Shown here one piece after another: positions 15,872 through 26,472 of a stretch of 64,000 nt of DNA; the first letter of the stretch is position 1; each line of letters begins with the position of its first letter. Made by a program: the position numbers and the translations under genes. The DNA comes from Streptomyces sp. NBC_01723. Lineage in GTDB: Bacteria; Actinomycetota; Actinomycetes; Streptomycetales; Streptomycetaceae. A model generated the notes under the pieces. The model was not told the origin of the DNA and searched no databases. It saw only the letters and a list, made by a program, of their open reading frames with translations. The stretch covers positions 5,444,001 through 5,508,000 of the forward strand of contig NZ_CP109171.1 in assembly GCF_036246005.1 (NCBI RefSeq). Reading direction: 5' to 3'.

Positions 15872-16963
15872 GTGCGATCGATCTGGAACGGCGCCATCTC
15901 CTTCGGCCTGGTCAGCATCCCGATCAAGCTGGTGAACGCCACCGAGAGCCACTCGGTCTCCTTCCGCCAGATCCACACCGAGGACGGCGGCCGGATCCGC
16001 TACCGCAAGGTCTGCGAGCTGGAGGACCGCGAGGTCACCCAGGCCGAGATCGGCAAGGCGTACGAGGACGCCGACGGCTCGATGATCCCGATCACCGACG
16101 AGGACCTGTCCCACCTGCCGATCCCGACCGCCCGGACGATCGAGATCGTCGCCTTCGTGCCCGAGGAGCGCATCGACCCGCTCCAGATGGGCTCCGCGTA
16201 CTACCTCGCGGCGAGCGGCGCCCCCGCCGCCAAGCCGTACACGCTGCTGCGCGAGGCGCTCAAGCGCAGCAACCGGGTCGCCATCGCCAAGTTCGCGCTG
16301 CGCGGCCGGGAACGCCTCGGCATGCTCCGGGTCGTCGGCGACGCCATCGCCATGCACGGCCTGCTCTGGCCGGACGAGGTGCGCGCCCCCGAGGGCGTCG
16401 CCCCGGACGCCGGCGTCACCGTCCGCGACCAGGAGCTGGACCTCGCGGACGCCCTCATGGACACCCTCGGCGAGATCGATCTGGACGACCTGCACGACGA
16501 GTACCAGGAGGCCCTGGAGGAGGTCATCGCCGCCAAGTCGGCCGGCGAGGCCCCGCCCGAGGCCCGCGAGGAGGAGCGGCCCGGGAAGGTGCTGGACCTG
16601 ATGGCCGCGCTGGAGAGCAGCGTGCGTGCGGCGCGGGAGTCCCGGGGCGGCGAGGAGCCCGGTCCGGCCGAGGAGGCCGAGGTCCGGCCCCTGTCCCGGG
16701 CCCAGAAGTCGTCCCGGCGGGCCCCCAAGGAGACCGGCGGCAAGAAGTCGACGTCCGCGGCGGCGAAGAAGACGGCGGCGAAGAAGGCGGCACCCAAGAA
16801 GTCGACGGCCGCCACCGGGAAGTCCACGGCGAAGTCCGCCCAGCCGGCCAAGAAGGCGACGGCCGGGAGCACCGCCAAGAAGACCACCGGCAAGAGCGCG
16901 GCCACCAAGAGCACGGCCAAGACCACGGCGAAGAAGACGGCGTCCCGCAAGCGCAGCGCCTGA
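15872..16963 (+). CDS. ku: Ku DNA-end-binding protein
   Basis: Bacterial Ku of 363 residues. The core Ku70/80 beta-barrel covers about residues 1-250 (xRSIWNGAISFGLVSIPIKL at the start, with YYLAASGAPAAKPYTLLREAL and KFALRGRERLGMLRV in the middle). It is followed by an Ala/Lys/Thr-rich tail of about 80 residues with many AAKKT/KKST units, like histone H1. GTG 15872 is preferred because AAAGG lies 8 nt upstream and the protein then begins with the canonical xRSIWNG; GTG 15863 would add three residues. Ku holds broken ends and recruits LigD; the basic tail probably binds DNA. It is paired divergently with ligD. Confidence 0.95.
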   Translation: MRSIWNGAISFGLVSIPIKLVNATESHSVSFRQIHTEDGGRIRYRKVCELEDREVTQAEIGKAYEDADGSMIPITDEDLSHLPIPTARTIEIVAFVPEERIDPLQMGSAYYLAASGAPAAKPYTLLREALKRSNRVAIAKFALRGRERLGMLRVVGDAIAMHGLLWPDEVRAPEGVAPDAGVTVRDQELDLADALMDTLGEIDLDDLHDEYQEALEEVIAAKSAGEAPPEAREEERPGKVLDLMAALESSVRAARESRGGEEPGPAEEAEVRPLSRAQKSSRRAPKETGGKKSTSAAAKKTAAKKAAPKKSTAATGKSTAKSAQPAKKATAGSTAKKTTGKSAATKSTAKTTAKKTASRKRSA

Positions 16964-17221
16964 CGCCGCCGGCCGGCGGGTGCGGTCGCGGGTCCGGAAC
17001 CGGGAGATCGCCCGCCCGACCGCGGTGAATTCGGCGCGCGGGCCGAACCAGGCGCCCACCGCCGGGCGCCGGAAGAGCGGGGCCGCCGGCGCGGCGCAGG
17101 GGAGCGATGCCGGTGGCGACGGCGGCCACGGCGAGGGATTTGGCCCCGATGAGGGTGGGCCGCCGGCACCCGGCGAAGACGAGCCGCCGGCCGAAGGCGA
17201 GCGACTCGCGCACACCCGAGT

Positions 17222-17812
17222 TCAGTCGAGGGTCCAGGGAGAGGCCGAGGCCCGGGGTATCGCGGTCGGCGCGGGCTCGAAGGCCGCCGGGCTCGCGGTG
17301 CCGGACTCCGTCGGCGCGAGGGAGGCCAGGGTGGGCAGGGCGGGGCTCTCGTCCAGGCGCCGCCCGATCGTGTCGGCCGGTTCGCCGCCCGGGGTTCCGG
17401 GACCGGTGGACAGCTGCGACCACGCGGTCAGGGCGAGGGCGACCGCGGTCGCCGTGCCGATCACCCGGCCGATCCGCCGCAGCCGGGCGCGGCGGTCCAG
17501 CTCACGCCAGCCGGGGCCGGCCCACGGGTCCTCCGGGCGCCACGCCTCACCGACCGTGCCGGGGGCGGGGGCGGGGGCGGGGGTGGGGGCGGGCCGGGCG
17601 TACGGGGGCCCGAGCGGGCCGCTTGCGGGCGGGCCGGGCTGCCACCCCGGGGTCCGGTCCCGCGCGGAGGGCTCCCTGGGCGCGGAGGCGCGGATGGCGT
17701 GCTCGTCGTCCTCCAGGAAGAGCCGCCACACGTGCTCCGGCACGGGCGGCGTGCCGCCGGGCTCGTCCGGCTCACCCGGTGTGGCGCCGCGGTCCGGCCC
17801 CGAAGCGGTCAT
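17222..17812 (-). CDS. Single-pass membrane protein, Pro-rich, unknown function
   Basis: A 196-residue protein. The N-terminal half is disordered and Pro/Ala-rich (APTPAPAPAPGTVG). One hydrophobic segment (VIGTATAVALALTAWSQL, about residues 116-135) is preceded by Arg-rich RRARLRRIGR, which suggests a cytoplasmic N terminus. A short outer Pro/Thr/Ser-rich tail follows. An N-terminal HVWRLFLEDDEHAIRASAPREPSARDR stretch is the only non-repetitive part. No family is recognised. It is convergent with ku. Confidence 0.7.
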   Translation of the reverse strand: MTASGPDRGATPGEPDEPGGTPPVPEHVWRLFLEDDEHAIRASAPREPSARDRTPGWQPGPPASGPLGPPYARPAPTPAPAPAPGTVGEAWRPEDPWAGPGWRELDRRARLRRIGRVIGTATAVALALTAWSQLSTGPGTPGGEPADTIGRRLDESPALPTLASLAPTESGTASPAAFEPAPTAIPRASASPWTLD

Positions 17813-18116
17813 CGTCCCGCTCTTCCTCTCTCGTCGGCCCCGGACGGGCCGGGCGGGAGCGGGGGTGGGGGCCCGCCGGCGGCCGGTGTGCCGTCCTGTG
17901 CCGCAGCACCGTACGGCGTCACTTCCGGGCGCCGTACGGCACGCGGCCGGTGGTCATGTCCGGCGGTCACCGTCGACCGCCAACCCATGAACGCGCAATG
18001 GCGTCGAGCCGTTCCCGGACGAGTGGGCGGGGCCTCGGCGCGATGGAGCCGGCGGGCGGCACTCGGCGAGGCGCTCAGCGCGTTCAGCCGGGCGGGCGGC
18101 GAGCCCGCCGGACGGC
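17813..18116. other. Intergenic region with a 10-bp perfect inverted repeat
   Basis: No coding region is supported in these 304 bases. CCGTACGGCG (17909-17918) and CGCCGTACGG (17930-17939) form a perfect 10-bp stem with an 11-nt loop. Two genes on the same strand flank the region, so the hairpin could act as terminator for the DUF4142 gene. No U-run follows on either strand. Confidence 0.5.
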
Positions 18117-18863
18117 TCAGGGGGCCGCCGGGGACGGAGTGGGCGTCGGGGACGCGGTGTTCACGTTCAGGTCGGGCCGCGGCTTGAGCACCAGCACCTG
18201 CTCACCGGGGGGCGGCGGGGGCGGGGTCACCCTCTCCCGCGGCAGCTTCGCCGGGCCGGTCTGCTGGAAGGTGACCTCGTCGTACTCGACCATGCCGGTC
18301 TTCTCCAGCACCGTGATGTGGTCCAGGACGGTGTCGTTGGCCAGGTCGGCCAGCTGCCGCACCAGGGTGTTCTTGGTGGACGCCCGGATCTTGGCGATCG
18401 CCGGAAAGATCTGACCGTGCGTCACCCGCATGATGTTGACCGCCGACGAGTCGAACTCCTTGCCGGTCTTGGCGTCCACCGTCGCCACGAAGCCCTCCTG
18501 CTGCGGCGAGGCCCGGTTGGGCAGCGTGATGCCCAGCTCGGGGGAGATCTCGCGGCACATCGCGTCGAGACCGGCGTGCCCGACGATCAGGTGCTCGCCG
18601 GCCGTCTTCATCTCCTTCGTGGTGCCGCGCTCCCGCACCATCTCGCCCAGCGGGTACTCCCACAGCCCCGCGGCCCTGACCTTCACCACGAAGTCCCGGT
18701 CGGCCTCGGTGAGCGGCCCGAACTTGGTGCTGGCGATGACCCGGTCCTGATTGCCGTCGGCCTTGTCCAGACCGAGCATGGCCGGAAAGGCCAGCGCGGT
18801 GAGGGTCAGGGTCATCGCACCGAACAGGACGACGACTCCGATCCTGCTGCGGGACAGGCGCAT
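18117..18863 (-). CDS. DUF4142 exported protein
   Basis: A 248-residue protein with an N-terminal hydrophobic segment (IGVVVLFGAMTLTLTALAFPAML), then a DUF4142 ferritin-like helical domain: LTEADRDFVVKVRAAGLWEYPLG, then DAMCREISPEL and the end of the domain at TVLDHITVLEKTG. The Pro-rich tail (TPPPPPPGEQ, then SPTPTPSPAAP) is unstructured. DUF4142 proteins are exported and of unknown function; some resemble bacterioferritin-like helical bundles. ATG 18863 is chosen because GGAGG lies 4 nt upstream. Confidence 0.85.
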   Translation of the reverse strand: MRLSRSRIGVVVLFGAMTLTLTALAFPAMLGLDKADGNQDRVIASTKFGPLTEADRDFVVKVRAAGLWEYPLGEMVRERGTTKEMKTAGEHLIVGHAGLDAMCREISPELGITLPNRASPQQEGFVATVDAKTGKEFDSSAVNIMRVTHGQIFPAIAKIRASTKNTLVRQLADLANDTVLDHITVLEKTGMVEYDEVTFQQTGPAKLPRERVTPPPPPPGEQVLVLKPRPDLNVNTASPTPTPSPAAP

Positions 18864-18966
18864 GGTGCCTCCAGGGGCGACGCGAGGGACTCGCACTCGT
18901 ACGGATTCGCCAGGAGGTACGGAAACGGCGGGCGGATCTATCAGCGCCCGGGCACAAAACTTGGGT

Positions 18967-19401
18967 TCAGCCGATGTCGGCCCCGTAGACGCGCTCGACG
19001 GTGATGGTGAGCAGCACCCGGCGGTCGGCCACCATCGTCGACCGGTACTCGTCCCAGTCCGGATGTTCCCCCGCGGCGGCGCGGTAGTACTCCACCAGCG
19101 CCTCGACCTCCGGTCCGTGCGGGTCGGTGCCCGGTCCGGTGAGCGTGGCGACGCCCTCGGCGGTGGCCCAGGACCGGCCGTCCGGGGCGGTCACCTCCAG
19201 CGTGGCCCGCGGGTCCCGGCGCAGGTTGGCGGTCTTGGCCAGCCCGTCGCGGGTCGAGATCCGGATGACGCCGGCCTCCGCGTCGTAGGCGGGCATGACG
19301 GGCGAGAGCTGCGGGCGGCCGTCCGACTTGATCGTCGCGAGCACGCCGAGCCGGCTTTGGGCGAGCAGGGCACGGGGGTCGAAGCGCGAGGTGGTGGTCA
19401 T
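18967..19401 (-). CDS. PPOX-class F420-dependent enzyme
   Basis: A 144-residue split-beta-barrel protein. It begins DPRALLAQSRLGVLATIKSDGRPQLSPVMP, typical of pyridoxamine-phosphate-oxidase-like, F420- or flavin-binding proteins, and continues AGVIRISTRDGLAKTANLRRDPRATLEVT. It probably reduces or oxidises a small substrate using F420 or FMN; the substrate is unknown. The start is ATG 19401. It sits 68 bp downstream of the DUF3152 gene on the same strand and may be cotranscribed. Confidence 0.85.
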   Translation of the reverse strand: MTTTSRFDPRALLAQSRLGVLATIKSDGRPQLSPVMPAYDAEAGVIRISTRDGLAKTANLRRDPRATLEVTAPDGRSWATAEGVATLTGPGTDPHGPEVEALVEYYRAAAGEHPDWDEYRSTMVADRRVLLTITVERVYGADIG

Positions 19402-19469
19402 GGTCCGATCATCACCCGCCGCACCGGAGGCTGTCCCGCGAACGTCCGCCGAACGCCCGGCCGCACGGC

Positions 19470-20321
19470 TCAGGGCACCGACGGGCCGCCCAGGTACTCG
19501 CCGTCGCGGTCGTAGGGCCAGGCGTTGGCGACGCACCCCTTGAGACCCTTGATCTGCTGCATCATCGCCGGGGCGGGCCGGCCGGCGCCGGGGCAGGTCT
19601 CGTGGCCGTGACCGATGCGGTGCCCGACCTCGTGGTTGACGATCAGCGCCCGGTACTCGTGGATCGGGCCGTCGAACTCCGGGGAACCCAGCACCCAGCG
19701 CTTGAGGTTCACCACGACGTCCGTGCCTACGCTGCAGTTCACCTCGCCCCGGGTGCGCAGGCCCGCCGCGCCGCAGATGCGGTCGACGGTGCCCGGCGTG
19801 GCGATCTTCACCACGAAGTCGTACGAGCCCGTGCCGACCAGCCGGAAGGAGGTGGCCCCGTCCCTCGTCCAGCCCCGGCGGTCGGCGAGCACGTCGGCTA
19901 TCTCGGCCGCGGCGGCGCTCGGGCGGACGTCGATGCCCTCCTCGACCAGGACCTTGTACCGGCGCACCCGGCCGCCGGTGCCCACGGTCGTGCCGTCGGC
20001 CCGTGCGGTGACGAAGGTGCCGGGGCCCGTCGCAGGAACGGCGATGGCGGAGGGGGAGGACGAGGGCGACGGGGACGGCTTCGCGGACGGTGACGCGGAG
20101 GTGCCGGCCGAGGGGGTGGGCGTCCCCGCGGCGTCCAGGGCGTCGGCCACGTCGGCCACCTGGTCGTCCGCCACCGGGGGCCGGGCGTCCCGCCAGTACG
20201 CCACCGCGGCGCCCGCGGTGACCAGCACCACCCCGAGGGCGAGGAGGACCAGGACCACGCGGGCGGGCCCGCGGCGCCCGCCTCCGCGGGGGCCGGTCCG
20301 GCGGGCGGGGGATCGGCCCAC
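19470..20321 (-). CDS. DUF3152 membrane-anchored protein with metzincin-like zinc motif
   Basis: A 283-residue protein. One N-terminal transmembrane segment (ARVVLVLLALGVVLVTAGAAVAYW) is followed by a Ser/Pro-rich linker (ASPSAKPSPSPSSSPS) and a DUF3152 domain. The domain contains VNHEVGHRIGHGHETC, which fits HExxHxxGxxH, the metzincin zinc-binding consensus. A downstream MMQQ may be the Met-turn, and two Cys pairs may be disulfides. It probably acts outside the membrane as a peptidase-like protein. GTG 20321 was chosen because GAGGA lies about 8 nt upstream. The upstream in-frame sequence to 20396 lacks a signal. Confidence 0.82.
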   Translation of the reverse strand: MGRSPARRTGPRGGGRRGPARVVLVLLALGVVLVTAGAAVAYWRDARPPVADDQVADVADALDAAGTPTPSAGTSASPSAKPSPSPSSSPSAIAVPATGPGTFVTARADGTTVGTGGRVRRYKVLVEEGIDVRPSAAAAEIADVLADRRGWTRDGATSFRLVGTGSYDFVVKIATPGTVDRICGAAGLRTRGEVNCSVGTDVVVNLKRWVLGSPEFDGPIHEYRALIVNHEVGHRIGHGHETCPGAGRPAPAMMQQIKGLKGCVANAWPYDRDGEYLGGPSVP

Positions 20322-20555
20322 GACGTGCGTCCTCTCTGCTGGTCCGGGGGACGCGCACCGTGGACTTCCGTCTGCTCGTGTCCCCACAAGATCCAAGCGG
20401 AAAGTTGTGCGAAAAACCCACAGATCCCCAAGTGGGTCTTCTCACAGGGGAGTTCGCCGTGCACCCGCAACCGATCGGTACGCCGTGTCGTCCCACGCAC
20501 CCCGGGGCCGCCCGGCCGGTGCCGGGCGACCCCGAAGCGGTGCGTGGACGGACCG

Positions 20556-20891
20556 TCAGCCCGCGGCGGTCCGGTCCCAGCGGTAGAAGCAGCGCGCCAT
20601 CGCGTCCTTCGGACCGCGCCAGGTCGCCGGGTCGTACGCCGAGACGTACGGCTCCAGCCGCTCGCTGACCTGGCGGAACTCCGGATGCCCGGTCAGCCGG
20701 CCGATCGTGGGGGCCGGGTCCTCGTCGCTCTCGATCAGGTGCAGGTACACACCGTCACCGAACTCGAAGAGGCTGCGCCGGTTGACGCCCACCAGGTGCG
20801 GCAGCTCGCCGCGGTCGGACTCCGCGAACACCTTCGCGATGTCCGGGGCCGCGCCGGGTGCCATCCGGGCGACGATCAGTGTGTGGTGCAT
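20556..20891 (-). CDS. Spore-pigment polyketide cyclase (WhiE ORF VII type)
   Basis: A 111-residue TcmI-type polyketide cyclase: HHTLIVARMAPGAAPDIAKVF, then YLHLIESDEDPAPTIGRLTGHPEF and a final YRWDR. Such small cyclases act as ferredoxin-like dimers closing later rings of an aromatic polyketide. It is the last gene of the leftward whiE-type operon, 38 bp after ORF VI. The 234-bp downstream gap before the DUF3152 gene has no clear hairpin beyond a short ACCCAC/GTGGGT pair. Confidence 0.88.
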   Translation of the reverse strand: MHHTLIVARMAPGAAPDIAKVFAESDRGELPHLVGVNRRSLFEFGDGVYLHLIESDEDPAPTIGRLTGHPEFRQVSERLEPYVSAYDPATWRGPKDAMARCFYRWDRTAAG

Positions 20892-20929
20892 GGGGTGACG
20901 CCCTTCGCCGGTGTCCTTCGGTGTCGGTG

Positions 20930-21680
<751 letters not shown>

Positions 21681-21752
21681 GGGGGTGTCCTCCTTCACTC
21701 AAGGTGGCGCGCGCCCACTCGCGGCGCTCACTCGGATTGGGGTCGGTCGGTC

Positions 21753-23021
21753 TCAGTGCGCGGACGGCGCGGTGCCGCCCTGCCGCAGGACGAGGGCCGA
21801 GTTGGAACCCATCAGCCCGCGGCTCAGCACCAGCGCGGTGCGCGACTCGGCGGGGCGGGCCCGGCCGGTCACCAGGTCCAGGTCGTGGCTGACCTCGAAC
21901 ACGTGCGGGGTCGGCGGGATCAGCCCGTGCTCCATGGCGAGCACCGCCGTCGCCACGTCCAGCACCGGAGCGGCGCAGTAGGCCCGCCCGGTCCCGGTCT
22001 TGGGCGCGGTGACCGGCACGCGCGCGGCGTGCGGGCCGAGCGCGTCGGCCAGGGCCAGGGCCTCGGCCCGGTCGGCCTCCGGGACGCCGAGGGCGTCCGC
22101 GAAGACCACGTCGACGTCCTCGGGCCGGCAGCCCGCCTCGGCCAGCGCGCCCTCGATCGCGCGGGCCAGCCCCTCCCGGGACTCGGCCCAGCGGCCGGCG
22201 CCGGTGAAGGTCGCCGCGTGCCCGGCCACCGTCGCCCGCACCTCGGCGCCGCGCTCCCGGGCCGCCCGCTCCTCCTCCACGACCAGCACGGCACCGCCCT
22301 CGGCCGGCGCGAACCCGCAGGCCGCCTCGGTGAACGGACGGTAGGCACGGTCGGGTTCGGTGGCGCGGCTCAGCTCGGGATAGCCCAGCTGGCAGACGAT
22401 CGAGTACGGGGCGAGCGGTGCCTCCGTCGCGCCGCAGACCACCGTGTCGGTGCCGCCCCGCACGGCCAGCGCCGCGTGCGCCAGGGCATCCAGACCGCCC
22501 GCCTCGTCGGCGGCCACGACCCCGCAGGGGCCCTTGAAGTCGTTGCGGATGGAGACCTGGCCGGTGCTGGCCGCGTAGAACCAGGCGATCGACTGGTACG
22601 GGCCGACGTACCGCGAGCCCTGGCTCCACAGGTTCTGCAGCTCGCGCTGCCCGAACTCACCGCCGCCGGAACCCGCGGCGGTGACCACGCCGACCGAGTA
22701 CGGCGACTCGATGTCCGCCCGCCCGAACCGGGCGTCGGCCAGCGCGAACTGGGTGGCGGACAGCGCGAAGTGCGTGAACCGGTCGGTCTGCACGAGGTAG
22801 CGCTCCTCGACCGTCTCGGCCGCCTCGAAGCCCCGCACCTCGCCCGCCACCCGCAGCGGCAGATGGTCGCAGCCCTCCCGCGTGACGGGCCCCAGGCTGC
22901 TGTTGCCGTCCGCGGTGGCCTTCCAGTGCGCCTCGACGCCCACGCCGTGCGGGGACACCACACCGAGCCCGGTGACGACCGCGCGCCTGGCCCCGCCGTT
23001 GGTTGGTTGCCGTCCGCTCAT
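21753..23021 (-). CDS. Ketosynthase beta / chain-length factor (WhiE ORF IV type)
   Basis: A 422-residue KS-like protein lacking the catalytic Cys. At the active-site position it reads [13 protein letters not shown], with Glu about residue 173 where other CLFs usually have Gln. CLF sets chain length and supplies acetyl by decarboxylating malonyl-ACP with KS-alpha. The start ATG overlaps the KS-alpha stop (ATGA), giving equimolar coupled translation of the heterodimer. The length and position relative to KS-alpha match spore-pigment PKS clusters. Confidence 0.93.
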   Translation of the reverse strand: MSGRQPTNGGARRAVVTGLGVVSPHGVGVEAHWKATADGNSSLGPVTREGCDHLPLRVAGEVRGFEAAETVEERYLVQTDRFTHFALSATQFALADARFGRADIESPYSVGVVTAAGSGGGEFGQRELQNLWSQGSRYVGPYQSIAWFYAASTGQVSIRNDFKGPCGVVAADEAGGLDALAHAALAVRGGTDTVVCGATEAPLAPYSIVCQLGYPELSRATEPDRAYRPFTEAACGFAPAEGGAVLVVEEERAARERGAEVRATVAGHAATFTGAGRWAESREGLARAIEGALAEAGCRPEDVDVVFADALGVPEADRAEALALADALGPHAARVPVTAPKTGTGRAYCAAPVLDVATAVLAMEHGLIPPTPHVFEVSHDLDLVTGRARPAESRTALVLSRGLMGSNSALVLRQGGTAPSAH

Positions 23022-24301
23022 CGCTGCCCTCCTTCGGAACCGGAACCGGAAGCGCTCAGCACGACCGCCGACTGGAAGCCCCCGAAGCCGCTGCCCACCG
23101 ACAGCACGTGCCGCAGCGTCCGCTCCCGTGCCTCGCGCGGCACGTAGTCCAGGTCGCACTCGGGGTCCGGGGTCGTGTAGTTGGCCGTCGGCGGCACCAC
23201 CTGGCGGGCCATGGCCAGGACGCACGCGGCCAGTTCGATCGAGCCGATCGCGCCGAGCGAGTGACCCACCATCGACTTGATGGAGCTCATCGGCGTCGCG
23301 TAGGCGTGCTCGCCCAGCGAGCGTTTGACGGCCGCGGTCTCGTGCCGGTCGTTCTGCTGGGTGCCGGAACCGTGCGCGTTGACGTAGTCGATGTCCGAGC
23401 CGTCTATGCGGGCCATGTCCAGCGCCGTGTCGATGGCCCGCGCCATCTCCAGGCCCTCCTTGGTGAGCCCGGTCATGTGGTACGCGTTGCCGAACGTCGC
23501 GTATCCGGAGATCTCGCAGTACACGTCCGCGCCACGGGCCCGGGCGTGCTCCAGGTCCTCCAGGACGAGCACCGCCGCGCCCTCGCCCATCACGAAGCCG
23601 TTGCGGTCGGCGTCGAAGGGCCGGGAGGCGTGCGCGGGGTCGTCGTTGTTCGGCGAGGTCGCCTTGATGGCGTCGAAGCAGGCCATCGTGATCGGGGATA
23701 TGGGGGAGTCGGCGGCGCCCGCCAGGCACACGTCGACGCGTCCCTCGGCGACCGCGTGGTAGGCGTAGCCGACGGCGTCGAGCCCGGACGTGCAGCCCGT
23801 GGAGACCGTCTGCACCGGCCCGCGCACGCCGAACTCCTCGGCGACCGCGGACGACAGCGTCGCCGGGGTGAACGCCCGCTCCAGATGCGGCTCGGCCCGC
23901 TTGTCGTCCACGTCCCAGCGCGAGCCGCGCTCACTGACCAGGACGTAGTCGTGCTCCAGCCGGGTGGTGCCGCCGACCGCGGTGCCCAGCGTGGCGCCGG
24001 CCCGCCAGGGGTCCTGCCGGGCCAGGTCGAGGTTCGCGTCCCGGACCGCCTCCGCGGCGGCCACCAGCGCGAACTGCACGTACCGGTCGCTGCGTTGGAC
24101 CGTGGCCAGACCGAGGCCGTGGTCGGCCGGTTCGAAGTCGCACTCGGCGGCGATCTGCGAACGCAGCCCGGCCGGGTCGAAGAGGGAGATGCGGCGCGTC
24201 GCCGTACGGCCTTCGGACAGCAGGCCCCAGAACTGGGACACGCCGATCCCGCCGGGGGCGACGACGCCTATGCCCGTGACGGCCACCCGACGCCGGTTCA
24301 T
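23018..24301 (-). CDS. Ketosynthase alpha (WhiE ORF III type)
   Basis: A 427-residue type II PKS ketosynthase. The active-site Cys is in [18 protein letters not shown], one catalytic His is in [14 protein letters not shown] and the other in [11 protein letters not shown]. It condenses malonyl-ACP units together with the CLF encoded next. Its start ATG overlaps the cupin stop (ATGA) and its stop overlaps the CLF start. Together these features mark an unbroken whiE core. Confidence 0.95.
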   Translation of the reverse strand: MNRRRVAVTGIGVVAPGGIGVSQFWGLLSEGRTATRRISLFDPAGLRSQIAAECDFEPADHGLGLATVQRSDRYVQFALVAAAEAVRDANLDLARQDPWRAGATLGTAVGGTTRLEHDYVLVSERGSRWDVDDKRAEPHLERAFTPATLSSAVAEEFGVRGPVQTVSTGCTSGLDAVGYAYHAVAEGRVDVCLAGAADSPISPITMACFDAIKATSPNNDDPAHASRPFDADRNGFVMGEGAAVLVLEDLEHARARGADVYCEISGYATFGNAYHMTGLTKEGLEMARAIDTALDMARIDGSDIDYVNAHGSGTQQNDRHETAAVKRSLGEHAYATPMSSIKSMVGHSLGAIGSIELAACVLAMARQVVPPTANYTTPDPECDLDYVPREARERTLRHVLSVGSGFGGFQSAVVLSASGSGSEGGQR

Positions 24302-24738
24302 GACACCGCCTCGGCCGTCGCGGCGGGACGCTCGTGCGGGATGGCGTTGCCGGCCGCGTCCTCGGTGTCCACGTGGCCCAGCTCGGGCCGTGGGGCCAGC
24401 GGTCCCAGGTGGAAGACGAGCCGCGCCTCGACGTCCCCGACGTTGCGGAAGCGGTGGCGCATGTCCTGCGGGATCAGCATCCCCTGCCCGACGGTGAGCG
24501 CGTGCGGCGCCCCGTCCAGGTCCACCTCCAGGGCGCCCTCGGTGACGTACACGAACTCCTCGGAGTACGGGTGGTAGTGCTCGGCGATCCGCTCGCCGGG
24601 CTGCACGATGGCCACGCCCATGAAGCCGCTGGTCGCACCGGCGCTGGTGGGCGTGAGCATGGCGCGGATGTCTCCTCCGCGGCGGCGGTTGGGCGCGACG
24701 TCGCCGATGGAGATGATGTTTACCTGCTGGTTTGTCAT
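24298..24738 (-). CDS. Cupin protein (WhiE ORF II type)
   Basis: A 146-residue single-domain cupin. Motif 1 is [22 protein letters not shown] and motif 2 is [14 protein letters not shown], keeping the His/His/Glu/His metal ligands. WhiE-type cupins are assumed to help ring closure or oxidation of the pigment precursor; the exact step is not known. It overlaps the KS-alpha start by ATGA and lies 160 bp after ORF I. Confidence 0.9.
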   Translation of the reverse strand: MTNQQVNIISIGDVAPNRRRGGDIRAMLTPTSAGATSGFMGVAIVQPGERIAEHYHPYSEEFVYVTEGALEVDLDGAPHALTVGQGMLIPQDMRHRFRNVGDVEARLVFHLGPLAPRPELGHVDTEDAAGNAIPHERPAATAEAVS

Positions 24739-24898
24739 GTCGTTCACTCCGGGGTGACGAGAAGCGGTGGGGGAGGAGGGTGAGGGGCGGGAGACCACGC
24801 GGGCCGGCGGGCGCGCCGTCGGGCCGTACCGGGTGCGTGGTGCGGGTGTCGGTCGGTTCGGGAGGGTGGCGCGAAGGAGCCGCGCCGGTGGGCGTGGT

Positions 24899-26143
24899 TC
24901 AGGCGTCCGACGCGTGCCGGTCGGTCAGGGGCGTCATACGGGCCCGCGCCAGCAGCAACGCCAGGGTGCGGGGCTCGCTGAGGGACCCGTCGACGCCGTA
25001 CGCGGCGGTGTCCAGGAGCCGCTCGGCGGCCTCGATCACGGCGGCCGCGGGGGCTCCGGCCGACCTGCCGGGCCCGGCGGCCGCGGGCAGACCGAGGACG
25101 GCGGACACGGGCGCCCCGTCCGGGTCGCCGTCCACGTCGACGAGCCGTACCACGAGGTCGTCGCGGTGGAAGACGGTGGCGGCGAGGACCGGGCCGTCCT
25201 GGGCCCGCAGGGCGGAGGCGTCCCGGTGGGCCAGCAGCCGGGCCAGTTCCGGACCGGCCCCCGGCCGCACCGGGTAGAGCAGCGCGATCCGCTGCGCGCT
25301 CGCGCCGGACCGGCCCCCCGACGCCATGTGGTGGACGGCCGGCATGGCGGCGCGGGTGAAGAACTCCCGGGCGGACCGCGGGTCGCGCAGGTCCCGGTCC
25401 TGCTCCAGATGCGGGTTGAGAGCCTCCTCGACCGCCCGCACGCCCGGCTGCCGGGCCACGTGCCGCAACGCGGTCTGCAGGTCGCCCCGCAGCTCCACGG
25501 CCCGGACGACCCGGTTGCCGTGCATGAAGACCGACGTGCGCAGCAGCCGGTTGGAGTCGTCGACCTGGGCCGCGGGCGCCGCGTAGTCGGACAGCAGCCG
25601 GGCGACGTCGGCCTCGCTGCCGGGCCGCACGGTGAACGTCAGGGCGTGCCGGACGATGTTGTTCCCGATCCGGGCAGCGGACCGCGGCGACCCACCGGCC
25701 GCGCCGGACGAGTTCTCGTCGCCCTCGGTCTCGCGCAGCACGCTGTAGCGCAGGGAGTGGGTGTCCCGGACGCAGTTCTGCAGCGGCTCGACCATGTCCA
25801 GGTGCTCGTCGCTGCTGACCCAGCTCAGGAAGGGCTCGGCGGTCTCCCACTCGCTGGTGAGGAGCCATTGGGTGGGGTTGTCGACGGACTGGCACAGCTG
25901 ATCAGTGATATGTCCCGGAACGGCGGCGACCCGGTCGCGGATGCTGTCGTACGCGTCCAGGAACTCCTGCTGCATTCCGTCGTGGATGTCCAGCATCAGC
26001 ACGACCCGTACGCGGGATCCGTCGAACGCCGATGTCGATACGCCGTCGGCGTCCGCGGCCGGGGCGACGGGCGTCGCCCCGGCGTCAGTGGTCAGGGCAT
26101 CCGCCGACACGCCATCCGTGGTTTCGACGGGAGAGACCGTCAT
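24899..26143 (-). CDS. WhiE ORF I-type SchA/CurD-like protein
   Basis: A 414-residue protein, first gene of the leftward spore-pigment operon. After a disordered Ala/Thr-rich N terminus (about residues 1-40) it has an ABM-like ferredoxin domain ([21 protein letters not shown]), then a SchA/CurD-like repeat of the same kind ([22 protein letters not shown] and [20 protein letters not shown]). The role in pigment formation is not established. ATG 26143 follows GAGG about 8-10 nt upstream. The promoter region is shared with the divergent hydroxylase gene. Confidence 0.85.
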   Translation of the reverse strand: MTVSPVETTDGVSADALTTDAGATPVAPAADADGVSTSAFDGSRVRVVLMLDIHDGMQQEFLDAYDSIRDRVAAVPGHITDQLCQSVDNPTQWLLTSEWETAEPFLSWVSSDEHLDMVEPLQNCVRDTHSLRYSVLRETEGDENSSGAAGGSPRSAARIGNNIVRHALTFTVRPGSEADVARLLSDYAAPAAQVDDSNRLLRTSVFMHGNRVVRAVELRGDLQTALRHVARQPGVRAVEEALNPHLEQDRDLRDPRSAREFFTRAAMPAVHHMASGGRSGASAQRIALLYPVRPGAGPELARLLAHRDASALRAQDGPVLAATVFHRDDLVVRLVDVDGDPDGAPVSAVLGLPAAAGPGRSAGAPAAAVIEAAERLLDTAAYGVDGSLSEPRTLALLLARARMTPLTDRHASDA

Positions 26144-26472
26144 CCGGCCCACCTCTTCTCCGGGGAACTTTCTCTGGGACTGGGGGCGATCGTCGCGGCG
26201 CACGCCATGGCTCGGGCGGGTACGCCGGTCGCAATAAGCCGATCGTCGGCCGTGCCCGCGAGGACCGCGCGCCGGGAGTGTTAAGCGGGTGAAAGCTCCT
26301 CCGCCGCGGGCCTCATCAGGCCGCACGGGGAAGGCATGGGAGCCCCGGCGCACATCTGGCGCGGGGCGAATCACTCGACGACGGTCCCGTATACGCGGAC
26401 GCCCGTCGGTCACAGCGAGGACTGCGTCCGCCATACCGAACGACGGACGTGTGTCACAACGGAGGACGAACA
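26144..26472. promoter_or_regulatory. Divergent whiE promoter region
   Basis: 329 bases between ORF I (leftward) and ORF VIII (rightward). No coding potential is supported. In S. coelicolor this interval holds whiEP1 and the sigma-F-dependent whiEP2, so the same is expected here. I could not assign -35/-10 elements with confidence. GGAGG at 26461-26465 is the ribosome site of ORF VIII. Confidence 0.6.

Noticed and set aside
16740..16960. Repeat-rich Lys/Ala coding DNA at the end of ku as a separate gene
   Set aside because: It is continuous in frame with Ku and typical of Ku C-terminal tails in actinobacteria.
26144..26472. Assignment of whiEP1 and whiEP2 hexamers
   Set aside because: No -10/-35 pair stood out enough to name coordinates.
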